Positions 29,901 through 42,203 of a stretch of DNA of 64,000 nt are shown here, in pieces. The notes under the pieces were generated by a model. That model saw only the letters and a list, made by a program, of their open reading frames with translations, did no database searches and was not told where the DNA came from. The DNA lies in assembly GCA_022113835.1 (NCBI GenBank), contig JAILWY010000010.1:10857501-10921500 (forward strand), given 5' to 3'. Positions within the stretch are counted from its first letter, which is position 1, and each line of letters begins with the position of its first letter. The stretch comes from Atopsyche davidsoni. Its lineage: Eukaryota > Arthropoda > Insecta > Trichoptera > Hydrobiosidae. The translations under genes were made by a program, and so were the position numbers.

Positions 29901-31237
29901 TTTTATAAAACTAACTGAGAACGAGAGAAGTTAGAGATTTACAAGAAACACTAGAATAAAATATTAAATAAATATACTGAAAAAAAGGAAACCAATCATG
30001 TAGCTAGTTTCAAAGAAGCAAAATAATCTTGATTCAAGAAATTAAAATTGTAATATTCGCGATCTTTAGTTACGTGGAAAAATCATAAGAAGATTTTCTC
30101 GTGTTTTTTTAGTATGAAAACAATTAACCTAACGACTTAACGTGTTGAATCGTCAATATGGGCAGTAAATGAGTTCATTAACGATATCTGAGGGCTTGCA
30201 CATTTCCAATTCCACATCAAACGAGATGCACAATTGGATCAGAATCCACACGATCAGAGCTCGCCGGCGCGGGCAGGTTGCCATTACAATATTGATAATT
30301 TAGCAATGGAACGGCATAACCTAATTCAGAGTACCGAAGTAATTTACTGTCGATCATACATAACAAGTGAGATGTTCACATCTACGGTTACGCAAATTGT
30401 ACTCACAATATTTGTCAAGGTAAATTATTGAGCCGAAAATTAAGTTAAAGTATCGAGTTATCCTAATATATTTCTTCAAAAATCAAAATCATTAAATTTA
30501 AACCAAATTCAATAGGTATTGTATAATATTATAAACATGTATTGTAATAATATTCGGATATATTATGTAGAGAAAAGTATACAAAGCGTAATCATTTTTT
30601 TCTGTGTATTTTTGTTGCTAATGATATAATTTTTTTGGATTGTATTTAAATTCGTCTAAATCAATGTAGGTCTTTCCTACTAAAACTGAGCAATAATTTA
30701 TTAAATTAACCACCAAGTGTTGTTCCAATCAAAGCCAATATTCACATGATCCCCCGTCTTTAACTACTAAAATAATTTGATTAATTCGCACAATTAATTA
30801 AGGCTTTGAAATTGAGTGTATCATATTTCATGATCTGTTCACTTGGGCGGATTTATTTGTCAAACAAAAGCGGCTGTTCCTTATTCAAATCATACCTACC
30901 CCTATTTTGATATCTCCATTTTCGTCCTTTGAGCAAAGTTATTACGTAATAAGTGCTCTTTTAAGCCGGGAAATCTACAGAGAGCATTCTTAGGAAAGGC
31001 TTTATATTTACTCTTCAGTATTCTCCATAGGTTAAAAATTTATCTTGAATTCTTTTTTTTATTTCCGGCCTAAAAGAGATTTGTTTTTTTATTATTCTAA
31101 GAGAAATCATGCATTGGTAGAAGGCATTTTGAAATATAACCGAGTAGATTATTTGTTTTATTAAGGGAAAAATAATTAACAATATTGAAATATTTTATTG
31201 TAAATTGTCTAAATCACATAATTTATTATGGTATGGG

Positions 31238-31285
31238 TATATATATAAATATATGTGTGTGTATATATATATATATATAAATATA

Positions 31286-31353
<68 letters not shown>
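31238..31353. repeat. Compound (TA)n/(TG)n microsatellite with duplicated unit
   Basis: A TA tract is interrupted by the same AAATATATGTGTGTG-type block twice in tandem, followed by a long pure TA run. The pattern fits slippage with duplication of a compound unit. Confidence 0.9.
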
Positions 31354-32220
31354 ATTTTTAATGTTTTTTTAAAATCCTTTTTAGAAAACAAAAAAATCAT
31401 TCTTATTATATTTTTATTGTATCGTAGATAACCTCCCAAACGTCCTTTTCCCAACTCTTTTGCTGCCGATATTATCAAGTCAGTTGAGTGTTATTGAGTT
31501 ATGAATATATTGACATTTTATGATCATGTTCGTTTTCAAGTTAACCATGAATTTCACAATACTTTATAATATTTGTTCATAACCACTTCGAAAGTAAGTA
31601 AAACAACAAGAATCATCCAAACTTTAGTTTGTGTCTACATTATCTAACTTTTTACTCAAAGTTTGACAATTCCATAGATTTTAATAAAGTATCGGATTTT
31701 AAAGGAGAAAATTTATAATTAATTCATAGTCTCGATGACTCAAGCCGTTAGAAAATGACAAAAGTTTCGAAAGTGGTTTTGTTAATAAAAATATTTCAGA
31801 TAATGAACTTCGACGATAGCTGTTGTCAGCAATTGTCAACAATTGAGCCTGTATAATATAAGTGCACAAAAAATAATAATTTTAGAACCAATATTCATTT
31901 ATTATTTTAGGCAAACATTAATCCATTAGATGTATTGTTCAAATACAGCAGTACGCATATAATCTGTTTTGAAGAAATCTTATTCTTAATTTTAAATCAC
32001 CTCAAACAACGAGAAAATTCAAAGTTTTTGAATTCATTTCCAATGCTACAGTGCTCAATTTAACTACTGAGTAGCACTGTAAATGAGGAATTATTAAAGG
32101 CAAATACTTATATTGCTACATAAATATAAGTATTAACGAGATACATATAGATGTAATCAAGATATAATCATATGTATTTACTATAAAAAAAAATAGAACA
32201 CCAGAACCTTACCTTTAATG

Positions 32221-32290
32221 CCACAGTAGCTCAATTGGAGAAAGTACCAGGTCGCAATATCCGTAGAGATGCGCTTCAAATCTCTATTTT
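32221..32290 (+). pseudogene. tRNA-like relic (possible tRNA-derived SINE head)
   Basis: A good polymerase III A-box match (TAGCTCAATTGG, 32227-32238) is followed about 35 nt later by a B-box-like GCTTCAAATC (32273-32282), then by a T run. The order and spacing resemble a tRNA gene. However, the anticodon stem does not pair cleanly and I cannot assign an amino acid. It is therefore a degenerate tRNA or the head of a tRNA-derived SINE, or possibly a coincidental match. Confidence 0.3.
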
Positions 32291-32334
32291 TTGACATAAA
32301 TTTTCAAGAATTTTTCATATCGTTTCTTTTATGA

Positions 32335-32372
32335 ATATATATATATATGTGTGTGTGTTTGTGTGTGTGTGA
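32335..32372. repeat. (TA)n(GT)n microsatellite
   Basis: A TA run passes directly into an interrupted GT run. Confidence 0.9.
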
Positions 32373-33977
32373 GTAGTTTATTTATTAAATGTTTGCATTC
32401 AAATTTATGCCCAAAGACACTAAATCTTTCCACAGTATCCAAAGCGCGTTCAAGCGCCCGCCTCAGAGTGCGCCTCAACCCCGACCAAGTCTTTCCCAAG
32501 TTGAGGTATATTGCAATAATTGAAGATATTATAGAACAAAAGATTTTATCGTACTAGAGCTGCAGGCTTTCAAATAAACGGACTCGGAGCCAAACTTGCT
32601 CTCCTCCATAAAGCAAACTTTGCGCCAGCCACGAGAGACTTATTAATAGAACTAAGATCATTCTTTAATGTTTTTTTTTATATATATAAAAAAAGTTCAT
32701 TTTTATATAAATATATAAAATAAATAAAAACTTCGAAACATTGATAAATACTGCATCTAATATTAAAAATTTTAAAAATTGTGTTTTCGTTGATTTTAAG
32801 TTTTATATATTTTTATGATCATTTAAATATTTAAAATAAAACACAATTTTACTATTTCTTTGAGCGCTATACTGTTGACTGTAATCGATCGTTTCAAACT
32901 AACAGACAATGTTTCACAAAGTACTTCATCCATAGATTTTCGTTCCTCCAAACTTTGGAGGCATTTGTATGCAGATGGTCTCCTCAATGTTTTTGCGACG
33001 CTCAGTATCGGGAAAGCAAATAGAAGCGGTCTTAAGTGGTTTTAATAGGCCGTCGCATAAAAGTCGCTATTGAATGCTATGAATTTTCTATGAGTTCCTG
33101 AGTTTAAATTTAGACGAAAATGTACCGTTTACATTATCACAACTTATTTCATACCATTGAGCTTTTTACAACGATTTATTTTGACTATATATTTTAATAA
33201 TTTAATTTTTTTAATTATAAATTTAATTTTTTTAAAAATCGTAAAATAATATTTTTTCTGTACTTTAGCATACACACTCATTTAATAAAAACACCCAAAA
33301 TAAGGATTAAATATTTTCAAACACGGATCAATTCCCAAAGTCAATAAAATATGATCAGGTATCCATAAGAAACTACCGCTACAATAGTATTAGGTAGATG
33401 ATATGCATTCCGTTCGACATGTACCTGCTGAGTAAATGCCTCATGATTTATCCTTTGTACATTCACAGCCTTGCCATATTTCATCTGAAACTTCTCGAAA
33501 ACCCGACGCAAGTTTTACATACAGTTTTGTGGTGCCTTGCTTTCATAAACAAGGCATACAAAAGAAATACCTCCCTGACTTGTTGGTTACTGCAAGTCAT
33601 TTTCCAGCTAATGTTACACCCGTTCGCAAGCGCCAAAGTTTGCGGCATAATATGTGCGATGGCTGCGAACAAACCACTTGTAGGAGAAGGGCCTTATTAA
33701 TTTTGGAAATTATGCGACTAACTTATTTATTAATTTATGTCTTTCGGTATGTGTAGTGTATGCTCAGACATTTTACAAACATATATTAAGTGAAGTACAA
33801 AGTCTTTCTCTTTTTGTGGATTTTATTATACGGTATAGGGGTTAAGAAAAGTGGTTTTTTATTTTTGTGGCACTGTAGAGAAAAAAACCCAAAACATTTT
33901 TTAATCTCTAAACATTATTATCTCATATCATTTGGCATTCCAAGTCTTCATTTACGTCATCATACCGTTTTTTAACG

Positions 33978-34012
33978 AAACTTTCAAGGATCTTAGCTTC
34001 TCTTGAAAGTTT
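33978..34012. repeat. Perfect 11-bp hairpin with 13-nt loop
   Basis: Arms 33978-33988 and 34002-34012 are exact reverse complements. No poly-U tract or gene end adjoins them, so a terminator role is not supported. Confidence 0.6.
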
Positions 34013-36435
34013 ATCTCTATTGAATTTCAGATATATTATCTTATATATTTTATTTTCATAAGACATCAATAACTCCACCATGAACACTTAGAATATTTCT
34101 AATTTATTGATTATCATGATTTTGCACATTTATTACGTACAACTATTTTAAATTTTATTTAATACACAACAATTTTCCTTGGCAGTTAATTTTTTTACAG
34201 AAATCACGCTGAATTCATACATTCACTAAACATTAAATCAATTATTTTTTAGACGAAAATGTTGATATAGAACCCTAATTCAAAAGTCGTATTTTTTTAA
34301 AGCAATGGTATATAGCACTATTGATAATTTGAGCAAGGTAAAATTTTTACATTTATTATTAAAATAATGAACGTAAAGGATAAGGATCGTTGGCAAGTTT
34401 CGCGGCTTTGTACGTGGATGCGTATCCATGAATGGACATGGCGAGCCATAAAACATCATGTGACGCCAACCACTTTCCGCATGCGGTTGAAGGGACCGCA
34501 AAAAGCACTAACTGTGTTTAGTAGACATTTCGTATAATTCAGCACCATTATGTCCGAACACGCTGTTGACTGCAGTGTTTGCCATATTTACATAAACTCA
34601 CGAATTTTTATGTTATTATTCTTTTTAATACATGGCCTACGTGTGTTTAAACTACGTCATTTTAATTTTTCAAATGCATTATTTGAAATTCTGCTGAAAT
34701 TCATATAATTTACGAAGTTCCATCTTTCAGTAATTTTAAAAGTAATAAAATGCTTTGTTTTAAAAAAAAGAATAATCCATACAAAATTAAAATCCATTTA
34801 AAATTTGTTTTTTTTTTACTGTTTATGTGCAATTACTGCTTATTTTTGTCAACTAAGAATCTAAATATTAAAAAAATCAATATAAACATAAAAATAAATC
34901 GCAATACGTACATATAATTTAATAACTATGACTTAATTAAAATTTAAAAGAAAAAAACTCTTTGATTATTTTTAATGCGATTTTTTAACTGTGAAAAAAA
35001 TCTTTTGTATCCTGAGTTAATAAAATAATTTATCCACTTGGCCCCTTTTCTAGTAATTTTACCTTATTACATCAAGAGATGTCTGCTGGGCGAAGGCTTT
35101 TCCTTGACGTCTTCATAAATAAATAATATTGTACAGGAACGTCTCGTCTCGTAGCTTCTCTACCTTTCATTTATAAAAACCCTCTTAATATGATTTATTA
35201 ATGAGCATTTTAAAAAAGATGTCCCTTCCGTGGAGTCTTGATTTTGTTGATTTTCCGGACACCAGAATAATTTTCAAAGCACAGGACCAAATCGGAGAAG
35301 GCTGCGGAAGAAAGGTTTTATCGCACAACCTACTGTAATTAATCTTATTGTCCAAAACTTAATTCGCCTGCCTACGCAATGTACAAACAACTCGACCGGC
35401 GACACCACTAGGCAAAAGCCAAAAATCGCCAAAATAACCGGATCTCCTCTGTTTCCACTGTCGATAGAAAAACCTGTTATATTTTTAAATCCCATCGCCG
35501 CCACGCAGTTCCGGTATGCACGAGTTCCCCCGAGCATTTTCCGTCATACATACTATACCATTATGACACAGAGCGCACGTAAACTGACAATTTTGTGTGC
35601 AATATTTCATTTGTCAAAAAAACGCCAATTCAACAAGCCTTTATTACTATTGCGACACGGGGTACGCGGACGGGACATTCCATTAAATAAATTGTATCGC
35701 AAATTGTTAAGCGAACTCACATACGATATCTTGCCGTGCACTGACAATGGAAATCTATTCAATTCTGGTACCGTAAAAATGTATTTTTATATAATAGAAA
35801 CAATAAACAAAGGGGTCTTGAAGTTTGTATTTTTGTTTGTTCACAATGTTTTTTTTTCGCATCACATCTTTATTTCTAAACCAATAAAAAATAACTTTTT
35901 TTATTACTACGAAAAGTATCGATGAATAATGTAATTTCATGTTTTAATGTCAAGTCAAATAAAGGTGGGCTTATTTTATACACCACTTTCATACCACTTG
36001 GATTATTTGAAGAAGTTGGTGGCAAATTTTCAATGAACGAATTAATTTCCCTTTATTAGATTGTCCCAAATTAAACCCCTCCTCGGCCAGCAAAGTTCCG
36101 AGATATCCTGTTCTTGGTTTCCAATATAAATTTGTTTAATTCTGATAATAAGAGGACCGACGAAATTTTAATATAATGCCTTGATAAGTATAATTCTCTG
36201 GGTAATAAATAATTACCATTAAACTTTAAGACACAAGAAAAACTTCTAAAGAAACACTTTTCCACATAATTACTACTCAGAATCAAAGATAAGCGTTTAA
36301 AAAGACATTTTTCTAATTGATCCAGAAGAGACTTTTTATATGGTAATGTTCAATTTTGTGTTTTTGTATATCATAATATTTTCAAAAACAGGTAAAAGCA
36401 TTTAAAAAAATAAACCAGTGAGCCTTCACTGCAAT

Positions 36436-36735
36436 AAGTCCGCGTTCGACGTTGCGTCGTTGCAATACATTACCCAACGAGGCGCATAAACTGCGCATCG
36501 ATGCACCCCCTGGACCCTCCCGCGCCGCAGATGGCCCGCGGAGGGAGGAGCTCCTGCCTCCTCAGCAGCGCGGAGTGCCTCTCCGGGCCGGCGCGCCCGC
36601 CCGTGCATTATTTTCTTATCCTACTCGGGAACTTTTCGCATTACTCTGGCGCACTCGGTCGCCCTGGGTGCCGACCATCGCTCACGCGGGCCGCGCCCGG
36701 GGACCGAAGCGGAGACGAATCAACAAGTTTGGAAA
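36436..36735. promoter_or_regulatory. Strong GC/CpG-rich island about 3.5 kb upstream of the Ddr start exon
   Basis: This is the sharpest GC-rich island upstream of Ddr, with many CpG and GGCGCGCC-like words, ending abruptly in AT-rich DNA at about 36735. Overlapping frames on both strands (for example 36452-36781) are open because of GC bias and resemble no known protein. The Ddr start exon is preceded by a splice acceptor, so a non-coding first exon and promoter must lie upstream, and this island is a reasonable candidate. That assignment is inference only. Confidence 0.25.
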
Positions 36736-37996
36736 GCTGCCTTTTTATAAAATACAAATAAAAAGATGGCCCGTGTGCTAAGGTGTTTGCCTGATTTGAA
36801 TAACCAATACAAAAAAAAACTATCGCAATTTATAAATTGATTATAAAAACTCAATAAAATTAAAACGATACGAATTTGTAAGTAAAAAACAACAGAGGAT
36901 TTAAGTACTGTTTAGTCACCTCTGCTTAATTTGATATTCATTTCATAATTATCCATTGATATCAATGTAGCACAGAAGCAAACTCATTATTATCTCGGTT
37001 TTGTTTAAAATAAAATTAATTTTATATTATTGCATACGCTGTCAAGTTTGGAGTTAAAATGCACAAAAAACCGTACAAAATATACTTTTGATCATTATAA
37101 TATTTAATCACTTATTTTGAATTCTATTTGATTTTTTCATCAAAAATGTAATGCGCTTTCTGAAACCACTCAGCATAGAGTGGCGCAAGTCACTTTCACA
37201 GACGACTGCTTCTATGAAAATATAAAATCGGATAACTCACATCAGCTTGCTCCAGACTGTGGAGTGACTCCGGGAAAAGATTTTGAATTAATGAATTTTC
37301 AGAACTTGGTTAACCTTTATCACCACAAAGAAATCATGAATATTTTTTAATGTATTTTTTTATACAAATGACTAGACTATCGTGAAATTTTCAAAAATTA
37401 ATATATATACGAGATACTCGTATATAAAGATTAAAAATAAACCATAAAATTTCAGATTATTATTTTCCAAATAGTATTTTCAATTGCAACTTTGTGAGTA
37501 AAGTGTCATATCGAATACATAGACGTGACGAAAGTTATATTTGTAAAGTTTTCTGTATAATGACATACAAGATTAAAAGTAGCAAATTTCTCATTAAAAC
37601 TTCTCGTATTAACATGTAGACGTTTCAAATTACTGTGCATCTCTTTTCTCTACATTTCTTTATTTTATATACAATAAAACTATTTATATCATAAATATAC
37701 AAATGAAACATTTTTAAATATTAAACGAATTAATCGAGTAAGGCAAGTTGTTTCTGAAGTATTGAATTATTCTGAATCAATACAATTTTTTTATATATTA
37801 AAATATTTTCGAACGGAACAACGTTAGTACTTTAATTTCACGTTTAAAAAAATAATTTTAGGAGATATGACTTACTACCTCATATCTCTGCATGCAAGCA
37901 TGCACGTAGCACGTATGTGAAAGAACAGTTTTTATTATTTCTATAACATGCCATGTCATGGGTTATGTGTAAGACCTTTGAGAAACACGCGTGAGG

Positions 37997-38020
37997 TATA
38001 AAACCAACCCACCGCGGTGG
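37997..38020 (+). promoter_or_regulatory. TATAAAA box plus 12-bp palindrome, possible core promoter
   Basis: TATAAAA lies at 37997-38003. A perfect 12-bp palindrome (CCACCGCGGTGG, 38009-38020) follows within 6 bases, in a locally GC-richer patch. Just upstream (about 37890-37940) are dyad words built from GCATGC and CACGTA. The strand agrees with Ddr, 2.2 kb downstream. TATA-like words are common in AT-rich DNA, so this is a weak candidate. Confidence 0.2.
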
Positions 38021-40016
38021 CACACGAGTGGCGTGATGACAATATGTTAAATAAACGAATTTACGTTTTCCTGTTATTTATTGTTACCACAGATTACTTG
38101 TACTTCCGGCGATAATATGTAAAGTCATAATATTTTTCGTTAATTATCTTATTAATCACTTTGTACTACGTCATAAACATTTACCGTTTTAAAGTTAATA
38201 TAGTTAGGTCACTGGGAAAAATTTAAAGAATGGTAATTACTTTCAATGAAATCATGTTTGTTTTGTGTTATCTCATGTTTTACGGTTATTGGATTGTTTA
38301 AACGCTTAAGCTCTTATGGCCACACAAAAATTAAAATGTTTATTGCTTGCATTTGTGTATACAATATAAACAAATTTATATAAATTGGTTTTTTTTTCTG
38401 ACAAACAAAAGTAGACATTTTTTGTTGTTGTAATACCCTGAATTATTTATATTTCTGGTTATTTAAAGAAGATTGACGTATCGAATAAGTGTCTTGTAAA
38501 ATTTCACGCGAAAACTACACTGTGAACTTTTTAGATAAATTTGAATGTTAAAATAACCATCTTTTATATGACAAGAAACTGAAAAAAATTGCTTACATGT
38601 ATTTTTATTCTGATTTTTAAGTGATACAGACTTAATATACATTTAGTCAAAGGTCGTAGGGCTAAGCTTTGGTTTTTTTTAAATAAATAAATCTCCATAT
38701 ATAATTTTTTTTAATTTTGGCCAAAATTTCGTTTGTAAAATTCGTTTTATTTGTACATCATTTGGACTTGGACAATCCTTTGAACCTAATATACAGACAG
38801 AACGCCCGCAATATTAAAAAAAAATTAGTCTACATTTTAAAGCGTCAAAAATTCACGTTTTACAATCAAATATTTATAATTACTTTACTTCATGTGATCA
38901 ATATAATTACAAGTATGTTATCTCTGATTTTAGCGCAACTTTAATCACTTAATACTTGATATTCATTGTGGAGTTATTATTTTATTTAATCATTATATAT
39001 CAATAAAATCACAAAAACACACAAACGTGGCATTTCAAAGATATTTTAAGTAATTTAATTTAGTATTTAAAGTATGTTCAAAAACAAACGACCACCAATA
39101 ACTGCCTAATTGTATATTTATAAGAATGAGCACAATTTTTTCTCGTGTGGTTTGTGTTGGTAAATTTTTAAGTTATTACAACAATTCAGAATTTTGGACA
39201 ACATCAAATTTAAGATTTTCAATCTCTAAAAATCCATTTACCTTGTGCACTGAATTTTCATTAATAAAATAAAATTGACTTAAAAAGCTTATTGATTTGA
39301 GATGGAAATGAAATTAAAAGCAATTAACCTAAATTACCACGTTCACAATATTCATTCCCCCATATTAGGTATGAATAGCAAACAAGTAGGGTATTAGACT
39401 TTACAAGTTTATATTTATATGAATTGAACGTAAGAAACAAAATTAAAACTAAAAAATAACGATTTTACCGAGTTGGCAAAAACTTAAAACTTTGAAAAGT
39501 CACACGTTTAAGCGCCCAAGAAGTCCGTCCACGTGATTAAATGAAATAATCTCATTTTCGCTTCTACTAGAATTGAATTAAAATCACCTCGAATAAATGA
39601 GAAACTAAGTTTATATTGAAAAGTGATTAAGTATTATCACGGGCAGTATATTGTGCCCGTCGGACAAAGTTTCTGGCCTTAATTAAAGACAGTCTGTCTG
39701 AAATCCCTCAATTTGCACCGGCTAGATACATTTGGAGAAACGTGGGAAGAGGAACCGAGAAATCAAGTTCTTCTAAAACATGTAATAATTTAGCAATAAA
39801 CCCTCGCTCATGTTGATAGCACATATCTAAATATGAATTTATTAACCATCTCACAGAGCATACATTTCATAGGGAAAATATTACAGTAAATCCCCGGATA
39901 CTTCTACTCAGTCTGCGTATTGCTGCTACCCAATAGCATTATTATATAATCTTTTCCTTACAACGCTCTGGCGTTTAGATCTGATATATAGCAAGCTACC
40001 GAAACAATAGCAGGAA

Positions 40017-40031
40017 CCCCCCCCCCCCCCC
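40017..40031. repeat. Poly(C) run of 15
   Basis: An uninterrupted run of 15 C in AT-rich DNA, about 190 bp before the Ddr exon acceptor. Confidence 0.95.
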
Positions 40032-40217
40032 ACGACAAGATACTTGCTGGGCACATCCCTTCACAATAATTTCAACACACGCTCAGGGTACAGAATGGCA
40101 GCCATGCACATGGAACAGAGCGGGGAGAGCGGGGGGTATGAATCTATAAACAAACATAATTAGGTTCTTCAGTTCAATGTGGAGTATGTGTATAAATGAG
40201 TTTGGTTTCCCTTGCAG

Positions 40218-40334
40218 CAGCTGGCGCGAGCATGGGCGCCCGCGCGACGCAGAGCCCCCGGCCCGGCGCGGCGGCCTCGGCGGCCTCGGCGGCGCGGCGC
40301 CTGTAAGGCCAGGAGTGGATGCGCCAGGGCCACC
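40218..40334 (+). other. Ddr: 5' UTR part of the Ddr start exon
   Basis: A pyrimidine-rich stretch ending in TTGCAG at 40217 is a good splice acceptor, and composition changes at once from AT-rich to very GC-rich. The 117 bases before the start codon are therefore read as 5' UTR spliced to an upstream non-coding exon that I cannot place. Transcription starting inside this exon cannot be excluded. The stretch contains a complete upstream ORF (40232-40306). Confidence 0.5.
40232..40306 (+). CDS. Upstream ORF of 24 codons in the Ddr 5' UTR
   Basis: An ATG at 40232 opens 24 codons rich in Ala, Arg and Pro, closed by TAA at 40304-40306. That is 28 nt before the Ddr start codon and in a different frame from it. 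The first ATG is in fair context (GAGCATGG), so scanning ribosomes could use it and dampen Ddr translation. The peptide itself looks like a by-product of GC-rich sequence, so any role would be cis-regulatory. If transcription begins downstream of 40232, the uORF does not exist in mRNA. Confidence 0.35.
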   Translation: MGARATQSPRPGAAASAASAARRL

Positions 40335-40443
40335 ATGCGCCGGGGGCTCGGCGGTGCTCGGCCCGGCTGGCCGGCGCTGCTGGCCTGCCTCGTCCTGCTG
40401 CACGACGCCAACAGGGCCTGCAACGTGCACGCTTTTGAAAGCG
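40335..40443 (+). CDS. Ddr: Discoidin domain receptor, exon with start codon and signal peptide
   Basis: This exon encodes the first 36 residues and one base of the next codon. The ATG at 40335 has a strong context (CCACCATGC). Basic residues (R2, R3, R9) precede a hydrophobic core (W12-L22), and a likely signal-peptidase site follows V31-H-A33, so the product enters the secretory pathway. The exon ends in AGCG before a consensus GTGAGT donor at 40444 (phase 1). Joined to 45437, the frame reads FES-GECKTALGM, running straight from signal peptide into the discoidin fold as in DDR receptors. Known members are collagen-binding single-pass receptor tyrosine kinases. The collagen-binding region beyond the first strand, the transmembrane segment and the kinase would lie past the window, so kinase status here is inferred from the family. 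Confidence 0.8.
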
Positions 40444-42164
40444 GTGAGTTTTTCAGCGACAACACACTCGCACAAGCACGCGTGCAGGAACCCGACACGC
40501 CTAATGAGGATATTATTCTATTTTTTTTCGTAGCAACAATTTTCCCTTAAACAAATTAAATTAAAATATTGTTTATAATAATATAATTTATAGCATCGAA
40601 AACGGCTCGAAATCGGAAGCACAGCCGACAGCGAGATAGAATTATATCAAATGAAATGGTCATAAGGCGAGGCACCAGAAGAAAAAGATAAGAATAAAAA
40701 TACCAAATAAATATATTCAATCAAAACTTTATTTAATTTCAAACCTATCGGTAAGATAGTGTTGATTATTGATCACCATGGAAATTTATTTGAGTCCCAT
40801 ATTGCCGCCGTAGTTTGATATTTCAACTATTTTCGCATGTTATGCAGCAAAACAAACATGTAGTCATGCAAATTAGTTTTTTATTACGGTTTTATTTATC
40901 TCAAGATATAATGACTTAAGTTTAAGTAGAATATTACGCAAAATCATAAATCTGCTAATGTATATACTAAAATACATGATAAATGTATATACCCTTTGTT
41001 TTTAACAGTAAACTCCCCAAGCATGTGTTTAAGCCGTCTCACCTGTTTTTTTTTCCATTATTTAAAAATAATTGAAAATAATGTTTATTTAAAAAGATCG
41101 AGTAAACTTAAGTATTTATTTTTAATAAAATTGAAAAAAAGGATATTGAAATATAATTGAAGGAAAGGATACGTGATCTGTGAAAATAAATCTGAGACCT
41201 TTTTTATCTTTTCAATCACATTTCATAGAAAATATTTATTTCGATTGCCATTTTCTTTGAATTATATTTTCGTAGAATTTCAGCTACATTGAAAAAAATT
41301 TAACTGTATCAATGCCGTATAACTCTTAGTAGCAGCAATTTTCCATCGAAAAGAAACAGTCGAAATTGTAATGAAAATTTATTAAGCAATCTTTGAACTA
41401 TTTTCTTGTAAAGTCTTATTTTTCTCTCACATTTCCACAAAAAAAGGCATTACCAAAGAGTCTAGACACATCCATTTGTTCTAAATGACCATACCGTGTA
41501 GGCGTCCTTAATCTACGGTATTATCTTCCTTGTTTTATTTCGGTATCGCTCAGTAGATTTTATTATTCGCCTTGTTGCGCTGTTTATTGTTACATAAAAT
41601 ATCCAACAAAGAAAACCGGCAGATCCTTTCTAACACCTTTTTAATCTCATTTGAATAGAACATCACAGCCTGAGCAGAGTTCAGCTCATTCGCCGAAATC
41701 CTCCGAACGCTTAAACATATTTATTACACCTATTTCATACTAATACCCTAACAAACGAATACCCGGAATTTTTAATCTCTTACAGCAAATTAGTTCTAGT
41801 TGGAAATAAATAAATGTTTTACTTAATTTAATTAAAATTTCTCAATTTCTCTGATATCTGATAATACGTTGAAAAATCTTGCTTATTGCTATTTTTTAAA
41901 TTGTTCGTGTTAATATTTTAAGTTCCTAAATTCAAAAGCAGGCTTATAAGGTTTGCGATGTATTTAGAATAAAAAAATCGATTATCCAACAACCGTGAAA
42001 TCTCCACTGAGCACGTTTTTAGCGCAACGCAGCTGCGCGATCACCGACACCGCGTCGCTCGGGTCGGCGTTTTGACATCACAGCTACTCTGAAGGCTTAA
42101 CTCAATTATATTTTCTACATACCTTCGATAATTTGTTACAATGTAATACGTATATGCGACATGT

Positions 42165-42167
<3 letters not shown>

Positions 42168-42201
<34 letters not shown>
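42168..42201. repeat. (TA)n microsatellite
   Basis: A 34-bp pure TA run in Ddr intron 1. Confidence 0.95.

Positions 42202-42203
<2 letters not shown>

Larger units (their letters stand above)
23941..36435. other. AT-rich non-coding DNA upstream of the Ddr start exon, part 3
   Basis: No recognisable exon. GC-richer islands lie near 24470-24660, 25600-25800, 26370-26740, 26920-27010, 27540-27660 and 28930-29180. Other contents are TA/GT compound microsatellites (31238-31353 and 32335-32372), a tRNA-like relic (32221-32290) and a hairpin (33978-34012). Short frames near 33400-33760 and 35274-35537 show no domain and are left out. Confidence 0.5.
36736..40217. other. AT-rich non-coding DNA directly upstream of the Ddr start exon
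   Basis: No exon recognised. It contains a TATAAAA with a nearby GC-rich palindrome (37997-38020) and a 15-C run (40017-40031). It ends in a pyrimidine-rich stretch and CAG acceptor at 40217, so the last part is most likely intron. Confidence 0.5.

Noticed and set aside
32048..32085. Dyad TACAGTGCT/AGCACTGTA with a short loop
   Set aside because: The stem is 9 bp with a 3-nt bulge and too short for a pre-miRNA. It is not distinctive enough to list as a feature.
36426..36781. Overlapping frames on both strands in the 36.5-kb GC island
   Set aside because: Openness follows the GC bias and no peptide resembles a known family. Kept only as a possible regulatory island.
40083..40550. Other frames across the Ddr start exon (plus strand from 40177 and 40212, minus strand 40083-40498)
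   Set aside because: Only the frame starting at 40335 joins in phase to the discoidin exon at 45437 and encodes a signal peptide.
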